Of a DNA stretch of 64,000 nt, positions 16,699-25,293 are shown in pieces. The translations under genes and the position numbers were made by a program. This DNA is from Cellulomonas sp. (GTDB taxonomy: Bacteria; Actinomycetota; Actinomycetes; Actinomycetales; Cellulomonadaceae): positions 13,873 to 77,872 of the forward strand of contig NZ_JAGIBD010000011.1 in NCBI RefSeq assembly GCF_017744555.1, written 5' to 3'. Within the stretch, counting starts at the first letter, position 1. Every line of letters starts with the position of its first letter. A model generated the notes under the pieces. It was not told the DNA's origin. It made no database searches and saw nothing but the letters and a program-made list of their open reading frames with translations.

Positions 16699-17577
16699 TC
16701 AGCGGCCGGTGGTCCCCGACATCGCCCGGTCGAGGGAGGTCATGGCCTCCTCGAGCGTCGCGGGCACGTCGGCGACGTCCGCGTCGACACCCGCGTCGTC
16801 GAGCACGCGGCGCACCTGCGACGCGGGCACGTCGGCCACCCGCACGTGCCGTCCCGCGAGCGTCACGGGCAGCCCCCCAGCGTCGAGCGTGACGAACGCG
16901 TCCTGCCACCGCGCGGTCCGCACCGCGACGGCGGTCGTGCCGCCGATGATGTCCCGCTCGCTGCCCGTCGCGACGCAGCGGCCGTGCGACATGAGCACGA
17001 GGCGGTCGCACTGCTGCGCCTCCTGCATGTAGTGCGTGGTGACGAGCACGCCGACGTCGCGCTCGGCCTGGTCGTGGATCGTGTCCCACAGCCGGGCGCG
17101 CGCGAGCGGGTCGACTCCGGACGTCGGCTCGTCCAGCACCAGCAGCTCGGGGGAGTGGGACAGCGCGGTGACGAACGCGAGCTGGCGCTGCCGGCCCAGG
17201 CCGACCGTGCCGACGAGGTCGCCGCGCACGGGCGCCAGCGTCGCGGGGAGCGTCCTCGTCGTCGAGCCGAACGCGTGGTCGACGAACGCGACGTTCTCGT
17301 CGACCGTGAGGTCGTCGTACAGCCCGAGCCCCTGCGGCACGTAGCCGAGCCGCTGCCGGGTCTGCCGCGACGGGCGCTCGCCGAACAGCCGCAGCACCCC
17401 GGACGTCGGCGGCACGAGGCCGAGCAGCATCCGGATGACGGTCGTCTTGCCCGCGCCGTTCGCGCCGAGGAGCCCGACGATCTCGCCGGGTGCGACGGCG
17501 AGCGACACGTCGTCGACGGCGGTGAAGTCCCCGAACCGGCGGGTCACCCGCTCGACGGAGACCAACGGGTCAGCCAC
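16699..17577 (-). CDS. ABC exporter ATPase, second of a pair
   Basis: A 292-residue DrrA/CcmA-type ATPase. Walker A GANGAGKTT, Walker B LLVLDEPTSGVD and switch region VTTHYMQEA are present. The signature motif is degenerate (VGLGRQRQL in place of LSGGQ), so this site may not hydrolyse ATP fully. The C-terminal 80 residues form a regulatory extension. It starts with GTG and overlaps the preceding ATPase by 8 bases. Two ATPases with a single permease suggest an asymmetric exporter. Confidence 0.88.
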   Translation of the reverse strand: MADPLVSVERVTRRFGDFTAVDDVSLAVAPGEIVGLLGANGAGKTTVIRMLLGLVPPTSGVLRLFGERPSRQTRQRLGYVPQGLGLYDDLTVDENVAFVDHAFGSTTRTLPATLAPVRGDLVGTVGLGRQRQLAFVTALSHSPELLVLDEPTSGVDPLARARLWDTIHDQAERDVGVLVTTHYMQEAQQCDRLVLMSHGRCVATGSERDIIGGTTAVAVRTARWQDAFVTLDAGGLPVTLAGRHVRVADVPASQVRRVLDDAGVDADVADVPATLEEAMTSLDRAMSGTTGR

Positions 17578-18394
17578 CGGCCGCCTCCTTCGCGAGGGAC
17601 GCGGAGATCACGGCGTCCTCCAGGTCGACCGTGAGCCGGGTGCCGAGGTCGCTCGCCGCGTCGGGCGACCACTCGCGGTACTCGCGCCCGCGCCGCCACG
17701 CGCGCTCCCGCACCGTCGGGCGGTCGGTCCGGAAGACGGCGCCGGGTGCCTGCGCGACGACGTCGGCAGGAGCGCCGGACAGCAGCACCCGGCCCGCGTC
17801 GAGCACCAGCACGGACGACGCCCGCTCGGCCTCGTCCAGGTACGTCGTCGCCATCGCGACGGCCGCTCCCTGGGCCGCGGCCTGCGAGATCATCCGCCAC
17901 AGGTCGACCCGGCTCACGGGGTCCACGCCGGTGCTGGGCTCGTCGAGGACCAGCAGCCGGGGCCGGTGCAGCATGGCCAGGCAGAACGCGAGCTTCTGCC
18001 GCATGCCGCCCGACAGGTGGCCCGCGAGCCGGTCGCCGACGCCGTCGAGGCCGGCCTGGGCGAGCAGCGCGTCCCGGCGGTCCCGCAGCTCGGCGCCTCG
18101 GACGCCGTACGCGGCGGCGACGAACGACACGTTCTCGTCGACGGTGAGCTCGCGCCAGACGCCCGACGTGGTGGGCATGAACCCGATCTCGGGCAGCGCG
18201 GGCGCAGCGACCGTCCCGGACGCGGGGCGCAGCGCACCGGCGAGCGTGCGCAGCGCCGTCGTCTTGCCTGCGCCGTCTCCACCCACGAGCGCGACGACCG
18301 CACCGGGCGGCGTCAGGAGCGTGACGTCGTCGAGCGCGGTCGCGCGGCCGTACCGGACGGTGACGCCGCGCAGCCCCCAGGCCGGACCGGTCAT
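17570..18394 (-). CDS. ABC exporter ATPase, first of a pair
   Basis: A 274-residue ATPase with Walker A GGDGAGKTT, canonical signature LSGGMRQK and Walker B LLVLDEPSTGVD. The switch position is TTYLDEA, a Tyr where His is usual, as in some degenerate sites. It complements the partner ATPase, whose signature is degenerate, so the pair may share one competent composite site. ATG overlaps the end of the permease gene by 4 bases. The 130 residues upstream in the ORF track are shadow. Confidence 0.88.
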   Translation of the reverse strand: MTGPAWGLRGVTVRYGRATALDDVTLLTPPGAVVALVGGDGAGKTTALRTLAGALRPASGTVAAPALPEIGFMPTTSGVWRELTVDENVSFVAAAYGVRGAELRDRRDALLAQAGLDGVGDRLAGHLSGGMRQKLAFCLAMLHRPRLLVLDEPSTGVDPVSRVDLWRMISQAAAQGAAVAMATTYLDEAERASSVLVLDAGRVLLSGAPADVVAQAPGAVFRTDRPTVRERAWRRGREYREWSPDAASDLGTRLTVDLEDAVISASLAKEAAGG

Positions 18395-19437
18395 GCGCGC
18401 ACCTCCGCCTCGGCCGGCATCTCCCGACCGGCCGCGGGCGCGAGGTCGCGTCGGAACCGCAGGACGGCGGCGGTGAACACGACGAGCGCCATGCCGGTCA
18501 GCACCGTGAACGGCAGCCACAGCGCGGCCAGGTCGGATCCCCGCAGCATGACGCCCTGGGAGATCTTCACGAAGTACGTCAGCGGTAGGCAGTACCCGAT
18601 CCAGCGGATCGCCGGAGCCATGGCCTGCAGCGGGAAGATGAACCCGGACAGCAGGATCTGCGGCATCAGGATGAGGATCGCCGTCTGGATGGCCTGCCCC
18701 TGGGTCTGCGACACGGTCGAGATGAGCACGCCGATGCCGAGCACGACGAACAGGAAGATCGCGCCGCCGAGCGCGAACAGCCACGGGCTGCCGTTGAACG
18801 GGATGCCGAAGATCCAGACGCCCAGCAGCGTCACGAGCAGCATGTCGACCGACGCGAGGATGAAGTAGGGCGCGATCTTGCCGATGATCACGTCGGAGGG
18901 GCGCAACGGCATGACGGCGAGCTGCTCGAGCGTGCCGGCCTGCCGCTCCCGGACCAGCCCGATGCTCGTGATGATCGTGCCGATGAACGTGAGGATGAGC
19001 CCGACGAGGGCGGGGACCATGACCCAGGACGTCTCGAGGTCGGGGTTGTAGAGGATCTCGACGCTCACCTGGTCGCCGGCCCGGCCGAGCGCGGCGTCGG
19101 CGGTCTGCGCGACGAACAGGCTCGACCCGTCGACGAACGCGGTCGGCGGGGTGGTCGAGGTGTCGATCACGACGTCGGCCACGTCGTCCTGGACGAGGTC
19201 CTGCGCGTCCTGCGTGGTGGCGTCGGGGTCGGTGCCCGTGACGTCGAACAGCTCGGGGAGCGCCGCCGCGACGGTGTCGGACTGGGGCCCGACGACGCGC
19301 GTGGTGATGGTGTCGATCGTGAAGTTCGCCGCGTACCCGAAGATCACGAGCAGCACCACGGGCAGGACCACGAGCATCGCCAGCGTCCGCCGGTCACGCC
19401 GCAGCTCGCGGAACTCCTTGAGGATCATCGCTCGCAT
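18391..19437 (-). CDS. ABC-2 type exporter permease (YhhJ/DrrB-like)
   Basis: A 348-residue ABC-2 permease: one N-terminal membrane helix, a large extracytoplasmic domain (about 45-155), then five C-terminal helices, with the family segment GLVRERQAGTLEQLAVMPLRPSDVIIGK. This layout matches YhhJ/YbhR half-exporters for drugs. ATG at 19437 (MRAMILKEF) is preceded by GGGGGCC. It leads a three-gene operon divergent from a TetR regulator, with an inverted repeat between, so it is a likely inducible drug exporter. Confidence 0.9.
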   Translation of the reverse strand: MRAMILKEFRELRRDRRTLAMLVVLPVVLLVIFGYAANFTIDTITTRVVGPQSDTVAAALPELFDVTGTDPDATTQDAQDLVQDDVADVVIDTSTTPPTAFVDGSSLFVAQTADAALGRAGDQVSVEILYNPDLETSWVMVPALVGLILTFIGTIITSIGLVRERQAGTLEQLAVMPLRPSDVIIGKIAPYFILASVDMLLVTLLGVWIFGIPFNGSPWLFALGGAIFLFVVLGIGVLISTVSQTQGQAIQTAILILMPQILLSGFIFPLQAMAPAIRWIGYCLPLTYFVKISQGVMLRGSDLAALWLPFTVLTGMALVVFTAAVLRFRRDLAPAAGREMPAEAEVRA

Positions 19438-19471
19438 GCCAGGCCCCCTGTCGTACGATCGACGGGATATA

Positions 19472-19485
19472 TCCACACACGTGGA
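19472..19485. promoter_or_regulatory. Probable TetR operator between exporter operon and tetR-like gene
   Basis: TCCACACACGTGGA has inverted arms TCCAC/GTGGA around ACAC, in the 69-bp divergent gap, flanked by AT-rich bases (GATATA / AAATC). TACGAT at 19454-19459 may be a -10 for the rightward gene. One site could repress both directions. Confidence 0.5.
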
Positions 19486-19506
19486 AATCTACGGAGGCGA
19501 GGTGCC

Positions 19507-20112
19507 ATGGTCAAGAGCGAGGCCCCGCGTCGGGGGCGGCGTCGAGGCCCCAGCACCACGCGCGACGCGATCCTCGCCGCCGCCCGTCGCCAGTTCGCCG
19601 AGCTCGGCTACGACCGGGCGACCGTGCGGGGCATCGCCGCCGAGGCGGGCTGCGACCCGAAGCTCGTCGGCCACTGGTTCGGGTCCAAGCAGGAGCTGTT
19701 CCTCCAGGTCGTGGAGCTGCCGATCCGACCCGCGGCCGCGTTCGCCGACCTGCGCAGCGCCGGCGACCCCGCGACGCTGGCCGACCGCCTCGCCGTGTTC
19801 GTCGTGAGCCAGATGGAGAGCGAGGCCGTCCGCTCGCGCCTGGTGCCCCTCATCCGGGCGGCCGCCACGGAGCCCGCCGCCGCCCCGCTGCTGCGCGACC
19901 TGCTCGTGCGCGAGATCCTCGGTCCCGTCGCGGCGCAGCTCGGCGGCGACACGCCTGAGCTGCGCGCGTCGCTGCTCGCCAGCCAGATGGTCGGGCTCGT
20001 CATGGCGCGGTACGTCATCGCCGTCGAGCCGCTCGCGTCCGCGCCGCCCGAGACCGTCGCCGCCGCGATCGCGTCCGTGCTGCGGCACTACCTCGACGAC
20101 CGCCTCGGCTGA
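19507..20112 (+). CDS. TetR-family transcriptional regulator
   Basis: A 201-residue repressor. The N-terminal HTH spans about 18-65 (TRDAILAAARRQFAELGYDRATVRGIAAEAGCDPKLVGHWFGSK broken across the fold) and is followed by a Tet_C-like all-helical ligand domain rich in Ala/Leu. ATG follows ACGGAGGCGAGGTGCC. It is divergent from the ABC-2 exporter operon, the classical arrangement for a drug-sensing repressor of its neighbour. A hairpin terminator follows. Confidence 0.9.
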   Translation: MVKSEAPRRGRRRGPSTTRDAILAAARRQFAELGYDRATVRGIAAEAGCDPKLVGHWFGSKQELFLQVVELPIRPAAAFADLRSAGDPATLADRLAVFVVSQMESEAVRSRLVPLIRAAATEPAAAPLLRDLLVREILGPVAAQLGGDTPELRASLLASQMVGLVMARYVIAVEPLASAPPETVAAAIASVLRHYLDDRLG

Positions 20113-20125
20113 CCCGCCCCGGCCG

Positions 20126-20146
20126 GCGGCGCGACGCGCGCGCCGC
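20126..20146 (+). terminator. GC hairpin after the TetR gene
   Basis: GCGGCGCG and CGCGCCGC pair around ACGCG, 14 bases after the tetR-like stop and before acyP. No T-run. Confidence 0.4.
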
Positions 20147-20170
20147 GCGACCCCGTGGCAGCGTGGCGGC

Positions 20171-20446
20171 ATGGGGACGACCCGCCGCCGCATCGTGGTG
20201 CGCGGCATGGTCCAGGGTGTCGGCTACCGCTGGTCGATGGCCCGTGAGGCCGGCCGGCGCGGCGCTCGCGGCTGGGTGCGGAACCGGGAGGACGGTGCGG
20301 TCGAGGCCGTCGTCGAGGGTGACGAAGAGACCGTGGACGCGCTCGTCGCCTGGGCTCGCCGCGGGCCGGCCGGCGCGGCCGTGAGCGACGTCGCCGTGGA
20401 CGAGGCGCCACCCGGGCCGCTCGGACCGTTCGAGATCCGAGCGTGA
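20171..20446 (+). CDS. acyP: Acylphosphatase
   Basis: Hydrolyses the carboxyl-phosphate bond of acylphosphates. The 91-residue protein has the signature GMVQGVGYRWSM, with catalytic Arg, and GWVRNREDGAVE, with catalytic Asn. Length and ferredoxin-like fold pattern are standard. ATG start; short gaps separate it from the TetR gene and the downstream oxidoreductase. Confidence 0.93.
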   Translation: MGTTRRRIVVRGMVQGVGYRWSMAREAGRRGARGWVRNREDGAVEAVVEGDEETVDALVAWARRGPAGAAVSDVAVDEAPPGPLGPFEIRA

Positions 20447-20449
20447 GGC

Positions 20450-20480
20450 TTGACTTCGAGCGCGCTCGAAGAGGCACCCT
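20450..20480 (+). promoter_or_regulatory. MerR-type promoter with 18-bp palindrome
   Basis: TTGACT (20450-20455) and CACCCT (20475-20480) are separated by 19 bases, the stretched spacing used by MerR activators. The spacer holds the perfect palindrome CTTCGAGCGCGCTCGAAG (20454-20471), which overlaps the -35 as in MerR-regulated promoters. No merR gene is in the window. Confidence 0.55.
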
Positions 20481-20512
20481 GCCGCTGAACCCCTCCCGGA
20501 AGGAACGCCACC

Positions 20513-21388
20513 ATGCGCGTCGGCATCCACCTCATGCGCTTCGACTCCGTCGAGCCTGCCCGGCTGAGGCAGGAGCTCGCCGACACGGCGGGCGCCGCCG
20601 AGGCCGCGGGCGTCTCGTGGATCTCGGTGATGGACCACTTCTTCCAGATGGAGCCCGCGGGCTTCCCCGCCGAGGACCCGATGCTCGAGGCGTACACGAC
20701 GCTCGGGTACCTCGCGGGCCTCACGTCGACGGCGCAGCTCGGCGTGCTCGTCACGGGCGTCACCTACCGGTACCCGGGCCTGCTCGCGAAGACGGTCGCG
20801 ACGCTCGACGTGCTCTCGGGCGGCCGCGCGACGCTCGGCATCGGCGCCGCCTGGTACGACCGCGAGCACCGCGCGCTCGGCGTCCCGTTCCCGCCGCTCG
20901 CCGAACGGTTCGAGCGGCTCGAGGAGGCGCTCCAGATCGCCGGGCAGATGTGGGACCCCGCGAACCAGGGCCCGTACGAGGGCAAGCACTACCAGCTCGC
21001 CGAGACGCTGTGCCGTCCGCTCCCGCTCAAGCGGCCCGAGATCCTGGTCGGCGGCGGTGGCGAGCGCAAGACGCTGCGGCTCGTCGCGCAGTACGCCGAC
21101 GCGTGCAACCTGTTCGCGACCTCGCCCGACGAGGTGTCGCACAAGCTCGACGTGCTCCGGGCGCACTGCGCCGACGTGGGCCGCGACCTCGCCGACGTGC
21201 GCGTGACGATCCTGCACGGCAGCGAGGCGCTCATCGCCGGTGACGTGGACGCGTTCGTCGACCAGCTTCGGCCCTACGCGGCGCTCGGGGTCGAGAGCGT
21301 CATCCTGCGCCCGCCGGCCACGAGCCTGGCGGCGTGGGTGCGTGACGCGGTCACCGCGGAGGCCGTGGAGCGCGTCGCAGGGCTCTGA
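20513..21388 (+). CDS. Luciferase-like / F420-dependent oxidoreductase
   Basis: A 291-residue TIM-barrel flavin/F420 oxidoreductase: MRVGIHLMRF start, GVSWISVMDHFFQM, GRATLGIGAAWYDREHRALGVPFPP, and EILVGGGGERKTLRLVAQYADACN are typical of the F420-dependent LLM class. ATG follows GGAAGGAACGCCACC. Its promoter has MerR-type geometry, so it may respond to a redox or electrophile signal. Substrate unknown. Confidence 0.88.
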   Translation: MRVGIHLMRFDSVEPARLRQELADTAGAAEAAGVSWISVMDHFFQMEPAGFPAEDPMLEAYTTLGYLAGLTSTAQLGVLVTGVTYRYPGLLAKTVATLDVLSGGRATLGIGAAWYDREHRALGVPFPPLAERFERLEEALQIAGQMWDPANQGPYEGKHYQLAETLCRPLPLKRPEILVGGGGERKTLRLVAQYADACNLFATSPDEVSHKLDVLRAHCADVGRDLADVRVTILHGSEALIAGDVDAFVDQLRPYAALGVESVILRPPATSLAAWVRDAVTAEAVERVAGL

Positions 21389-21404
21389 CGCCCCGTCAGG
21401 CGTC
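21387..21404. terminator. Short convergent hairpin spanning both stop codons
   Basis: GACGCC-CCGTCA-GGCGTC, 6-bp arms, covers the 3' ends of the oxidoreductase and mtnN. Weak but well placed. Confidence 0.35.
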
Positions 21405-22097
21405 CTGGAGCGACCGCAGCACCTCGACGACGACGGCCGCCGACCGGTCGGCCGCGTCGTCGACGTGCGCGAGGAAGTCCTCGCCGGCGACGGGCCCGCA
21501 CAGGTCGGAGATGCCCCGGACCGACAGGAACGGCACTCCGTACAGGTGGCTCGTGTGCGCCAGGGCCGCCGACTCCATGTCCGTCGCGAGCGCGCCCGGG
21601 AAGGCCGCGCGGATGCGGTCGACCCGGGTCGCGTCGATGAACGCGTCCCCGGACAGCACCGTGCCCGACAGGACCGTGAGGTCGACGGACGCGGTCGCGG
21701 CGGCGTCGTGCAGCGCCTTCTCGGCGGCGTACACCTCGGGCATGCCGGGCACCTGGCCGAGCGAGTAGCCGAACGCCCGGGCGTCCGCCCCGGAGTACAG
21801 GTACTCGGACCCGACCACCACGTCGCCGACCCGGACGTCGACCCCGACGCCGCCGGCCGAGCCGGCGCTGACCAGCGCACGGGGGTGGGTCGCGTTGATC
21901 GCGACGGCCGCGGCGGTCGCGGAGTTCACGAGCCCGATGCCGCACGTGACGAGGAGCACCTGTCGCCCGGCGAGCGTCGCCATGCGGTGCTCCGCGTGGC
22001 CGACTCGGGTGGCCGGGCCGACGAAGTCCGCGCGGTCCACGAACGGCGCGGCCTCGTCGGCCATCGCCGTGACGATGACGGCGTCGACGGCGATCAC
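21396..22097 (-). CDS. mtnN: 5'-methylthioadenosine/S-adenosylhomocysteine nucleosidase
   Basis: Removes adenine from SAH to give S-ribosylhomocysteine, the LuxS substrate. The 233-residue protein has the nucleosidase segments [10 protein letters not shown], the phosphorylase-like [28 protein letters not shown] (catalytic Glu/Ser/Asp neighbourhood) and [13 protein letters not shown] at the start. GTG at 22097 overlaps the luxS stop (GTGA), so the two enzymes are translationally coupled. The longer track ORF is a luxS shadow. Confidence 0.92.
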   Translation of the reverse strand: MIAVDAVIVTAMADEAAPFVDRADFVGPATRVGHAEHRMATLAGRQVLLVTCGIGLVNSATAAAVAINATHPRALVSAGSAGGVGVDVRVGDVVVGSEYLYSGADARAFGYSLGQVPGMPEVYAAEKALHDAAATASVDLTVLSGTVLSGDAFIDATRVDRIRAAFPGALATDMESAALAHTSHLYGVPFLSVRGISDLCGPVAGEDFLAHVDDAADRSAAVVVEVLRSLQDA

Positions 22098-22561
22098 GCG
22101 GTCACCTGGCTCCACTCGTCGCGCGCGGCGAGGAACGTGCGCGCGGCGTCCTGCGCGCCCGTGAGCGTGTGGTTCGCGCCCCAACCGCACTGCACCTCGT
22201 TCGCGGCGGGCACCTCGGTGGCCGTCGTGACGTCCTGCAGCGTGCTCTGCACCAGGTCGAGGACGTCGTCGTACGCCCACTCGCCCTGCAGGATCAGGTA
22301 GAAGCCCGTCTGGCAGCCCATCGGCGAGAAGTCGATGACCCGGTCCGAGTGGTTGCGCGAGTGCTCCGCGAACAGGTGCTCGAGCGAGTGCACGGTCGGC
22401 ATCTCGAGGTGGGCCACGTTCGGCTGCGTGAACCGCACGTCGTACTTCTGGATCACGTCACCCGCCGGCAGCACCTTGGTGTCGGCGAGCCGCACGTAGG
22501 GGGCGGCGACGGTGCGGTGGTCGAGGTTGAAGGACTCGACGTTCATGCGAGGCTGGTTCAC
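22094..22561 (-). CDS. luxS: S-ribosylhomocysteine lyase LuxS (AI-2 synthase)
   Basis: Splits S-ribosylhomocysteine to homocysteine and DPD, the AI-2 precursor. The 155 residues keep the metal ligands H58 and H62 (HSLEHLF), the catalytic C83 (GCQTGFY) and the later Cys ligand in [11 protein letters not shown] at 22561 is preferred because AGGACC lies upstream; ATG at 22546 ([10 protein letters not shown]) is an alternative. It sits immediately upstream of mtnN, giving SAH recycling in two coupled steps. Whether AI-2 signals here or is only a by-product cannot be seen. Confidence 0.95.
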   Translation of the reverse strand: MNQPRMNVESFNLDHRTVAAPYVRLADTKVLPAGDVIQKYDVRFTQPNVAHLEMPTVHSLEHLFAEHSRNHSDRVIDFSPMGCQTGFYLILQGEWAYDDVLDLVQSTLQDVTTATEVPAANEVQCGWGANHTLTGAQDAARTFLAARDEWSQVTA

Positions 22562-22636
22562 GGCACAGGTCCTGTCGGTCGGCGGAGCGTCCATTGTCCC
22601 TCGTCGCGCGGGTGCCACGCGTCCGGCGTCCAGCCG

Positions 22637-23680
22637 TCAGCGCGCGAGGCGCTCGACGATCGCGCCGTACAGCGTCGGGAGGGCGGCCGCGGCCGGCACG
22701 ATCCCGCGGCGCGCCGGCGACGCCGCGGCGGAGACGAGCCCGGCGGTGAGCAGCCGGTAGTCGCGGGTGGCAGCCGTCCAGGCCCGCTCGTAGGCCGCGT
22801 TCGACCGCGCGACGTCCTCGCCGAGCGTCACGACGGCTGCGTGCGCCTGCGCGAGCCCGACCCGCAGGCCCTCGCCCGTGAGCGCGTCGACGTAGCCCGA
22901 CGCGTCGCCGACCAGTCGGACCCGGCCGGACGTGCGCGCGGTCGTGCGCTGGCGGAGCGGTCCCGCGCCACGGGTGGGGCCGAGCACGGGCGCGCCCGCG
23001 AGGTGCTCACGCAGCGCAGGCATGGCGTCGAGCGTCCGGTCGACGTCGGTGCGTGGCGGGCCGAGCAGCGCGATGCCGACCACGTCGTCCGACACCGGGG
23101 TCACGTACGCCTCGGTCTTCCGGCCCCAGTGCACCTCGACGAGGTCCGACCAGGGCGCGACCCGGAAGTGCCGGCGGACGCCGTACCGTCGGCGCTCGCG
23201 CGCCTGGCCGTTCGGCGCGTCGAGCCCGACCTGGCGGCGGACCACGGAGTGCAGGCCGTCGCACGCGAGCAGCCATCGTCCGCGAAACCCCGCGGCGGTC
23301 GCGCCGTCGCGGTCCTGGTGGACGACCTCGGCGCGCCCCGCGACCAGCTCGGCCCCCAGCTCGTAGGCGCGCACCGCCAGCGCGCCGTGCAGGGTGGTCC
23401 GCCGCACGCCCAGGCCCGGACCCGTGGCGAACAGGTGGTCGGCGACCCGGTCGCCCGACACGTACCGGATCCCGGTCAGCACGTGTCCCTCGGGGTGCAC
23501 GCCGAGCCGTCCGAGCGCGGCGACCGCGCCCGGCATCAGCCCCTCGCCGCACGCCTTGTCGACCGGCGTGGCGCGCGGCTCGACGACGACGACCGACAGC
23601 CCTGCGAGACGCGCCTCGATCGCCGCCGCGAGCCCCACGGGTCCGCCGCCGACCACGAGCACGTCCGCGTCGGTCCTCAT
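22637..23680 (-). CDS. FAD-dependent oxidoreductase (SrsC-like hydroxylase / geranylgeranyl-reductase type)
   Basis: A 347-residue flavoprotein of the p-hydroxybenzoate hydroxylase superfamily: dinucleotide-binding VLVVGGGPVGLAAAIEA at residues 6-22, a mid DG motif (LLACDGLHSVVRRQ), and VRLVGDASGYVDALTGEGL binding the FAD ribityl chain. Third gene of a type III PKS operon, ATG overlapping the methyltransferase stop. In Streptomyces griseus srsABC, the analogous flavoprotein hydroxylates an alkylresorcinol toward a quinone; similar action here is inferred from context. Confidence 0.85.
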   Translation of the reverse strand: MRTDADVLVVGGGPVGLAAAIEARLAGLSVVVVEPRATPVDKACGEGLMPGAVAALGRLGVHPEGHVLTGIRYVSGDRVADHLFATGPGLGVRRTTLHGALAVRAYELGAELVAGRAEVVHQDRDGATAAGFRGRWLLACDGLHSVVRRQVGLDAPNGQARERRRYGVRRHFRVAPWSDLVEVHWGRKTEAYVTPVSDDVVGIALLGPPRTDVDRTLDAMPALREHLAGAPVLGPTRGAGPLRQRTTARTSGRVRLVGDASGYVDALTGEGLRVGLAQAHAAVVTLGEDVARSNAAYERAWTAATRDYRLLTAGLVSAAASPARRGIVPAAAALPTLYGAIVERLAR

Positions 23681-24201
23681 GTGCCGGCGGGTTCGGCCGC
23701 GCGCAGCGCGCGCTCCTCGGCCGGGATGCGGAACCCGAGCAGCAGCACGGCGTTGAGCACCGTGAACGTGAGCGCGGTGACCCACGCGGTGTGGACGAGG
23801 GGGAGCGCGGCGCCCTCGACGGCCACCGCGACGTAGTTCGGGTGCCGCAGCCAGCGGTACGGGCCGCGGTGCACGAGGTCGGCGCCCGGCACGACGATGA
23901 TCCGGGTGTTCCACTGCGGGCCGAGCGTCGCGATGCACCACCAGCGCAGCGCCTGTGCGGCGAGGACGGCGACGAACGCGGTCCACCCCAGCACGGGGAG
24001 GAACGGCCGGTCGGCGACGTGCACCTCGACGACGCACGCGACCAGCAGCCCGGTGTGCAGCGCGACCATCGGGGGGTAGTGCCGCGCACCGGTCTCGACG
24101 CCGCCGCGGGCGAACGCCCACCGGGCGTTCCGCGACGCGACGACGAGCTCGGCGAGCCGCTCGAGCGCGACCAGCAGGATCAGGGCGTCGTACCAGGTCA
24201 C
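23677..24201 (-). CDS. Isoprenylcysteine-carboxyl-methyltransferase-family membrane methyltransferase
   Basis: A 174-residue integral membrane protein with about five hydrophobic helices and the ICMT C-terminal core: GPQWNTRIIVVPG, then GPYRWLRHPNYVAV, where the RHPxY motif binds SAM, then a C-terminal Glu-containing helix. GTG start overlaps the PKS stop and its own stop overlaps the flavoprotein start, so the three are one unit. As with SrsB in Streptomyces griseus, it probably O-methylates the lipid product of the PKS. Confidence 0.85.
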   Translation of the reverse strand: MTWYDALILLVALERLAELVVASRNARWAFARGGVETGARHYPPMVALHTGLLVACVVEVHVADRPFLPVLGWTAFVAVLAAQALRWWCIATLGPQWNTRIIVVPGADLVHRGPYRWLRHPNYVAVAVEGAALPLVHTAWVTALTFTVLNAVLLLGFRIPAEERALRAAEPAGT

Positions 24202-25271
24202 GCGAGCTCCTCAGGCCAGCGCAGCAGGACCGCCTCGGCGCTCACGCCCGGCCCGAACGCGAACAGCACGCCCGCCGACCCCGGCACATGGTCGCCGTCG
24301 CGCAACCGGTCCGCCAGGATGTGCAGCACCGACGCGGACGACAGGTTGCCGACCCGGGCGAGCGACTCCCAGCTCGCCGCGAACGACCGGTCGGGCAGCT
24401 CGAGCGACCGCGCCGCCGCCTCGAGGATCCGCGGACCGCCCGCGTGCGCGACCCACGTGGCCACGTCGCTCGCCTTGAGGTCGTGGGCGGCGAGCAGGTC
24501 GGCGACGTCGGGGCCGAGACGCTGCTCGACGACGTCCGCGAGGCTCGCGGCCAGCACGATGCGGAAGCCGCTGCCGCCGATGTCCCAGCCGAGCATCCCC
24601 GCCGTGTCCGGGTACAGGGCGCTGCGGCTGTCGACGACGTCCACGCCGCCCACGTCCTGCGCCCGGTCCGCCCCGACCATGACGGCGGCTGCCGCACCGT
24701 CTCCGAACAGCCCGCTCGAGACGACGTTCGCCATCGAGTCGTCCCCGCGCTGCAGCGTGAGCGAGCACAGCTCGACCGACACGAGCAGCGCGACGTCCTG
24801 CGGGTGGCCCTGCAGGTAGTCGCGGACGCGCGCGATCCCCGCCGCCCCCGCCACGCAGCCGAGCCCGAACACGGGGATCCGGCGCACGTCGCTGCGCAGA
24901 CCGAGGTGCTCGACGAGCAGCGCGTCGAGCGACGGCGCCCCGATCCCCGTGATCGACGTGAACAGCACGAAGTCGACGTCGGCCGGTGTGAGCGCGGCGG
25001 CCTCCAGCGCCTGCCGGCACGCGGTGCCCGCCAGCGCGAGGCCCTCGCGCAGGAACGCGTCGTTGGCGTCCTCGAACGTGGTCAGCGCGGCGTACGCGTC
25101 GAGCGGCAGGGCCGTGTGCCGCGTCGCGATCCCGGTCCCGGCGTGCACTCGCTCGATGACCGCCCGGCGCCGCGGGTCCGCGGTGAGCAGGGGAGCGATC
25201 GTGGCGGTGATGTCGGACTGTCGGTACGAGTGCGGTGGCAGGACGGGGGCGATCGAGGCGATCCGCGCCAT
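24198..25271 (-). CDS. Type III polyketide synthase (chalcone-synthase-like)
   Basis: Iteratively condenses malonyl-type units onto an acyl-CoA starter to give pyrones or resorcinols. The 357 residues keep the catalytic triad: C139 in GLGCVAGAAG, H276 in WVAHAGGP and N309 in RVGNLSSASVL; GVLFAFGPG near the end is the family loop. First gene of a PKS-methyltransferase-flavoprotein operon, divergent from a UbiA prenyltransferase. The gene order resembles srsABC, so alkylresorcinol- or alkylpyrone-type phenolic lipids are the best guess. Confidence 0.92.
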   Translation of the reverse strand: MARIASIAPVLPPHSYRQSDITATIAPLLTADPRRRAVIERVHAGTGIATRHTALPLDAYAALTTFEDANDAFLREGLALAGTACRQALEAAALTPADVDFVLFTSITGIGAPSLDALLVEHLGLRSDVRRIPVFGLGCVAGAAGIARVRDYLQGHPQDVALLVSVELCSLTLQRGDDSMANVVSSGLFGDGAAAAVMVGADRAQDVGGVDVVDSRSALYPDTAGMLGWDIGGSGFRIVLAASLADVVEQRLGPDVADLLAAHDLKASDVATWVAHAGGPRILEAAARSLELPDRSFAASWESLARVGNLSSASVLHILADRLRDGDHVPGSAGVLFAFGPGVSAEAVLLRWPEELA

Positions 25272-25293
25272 GGGGGCATCGTGTCACCTACGT

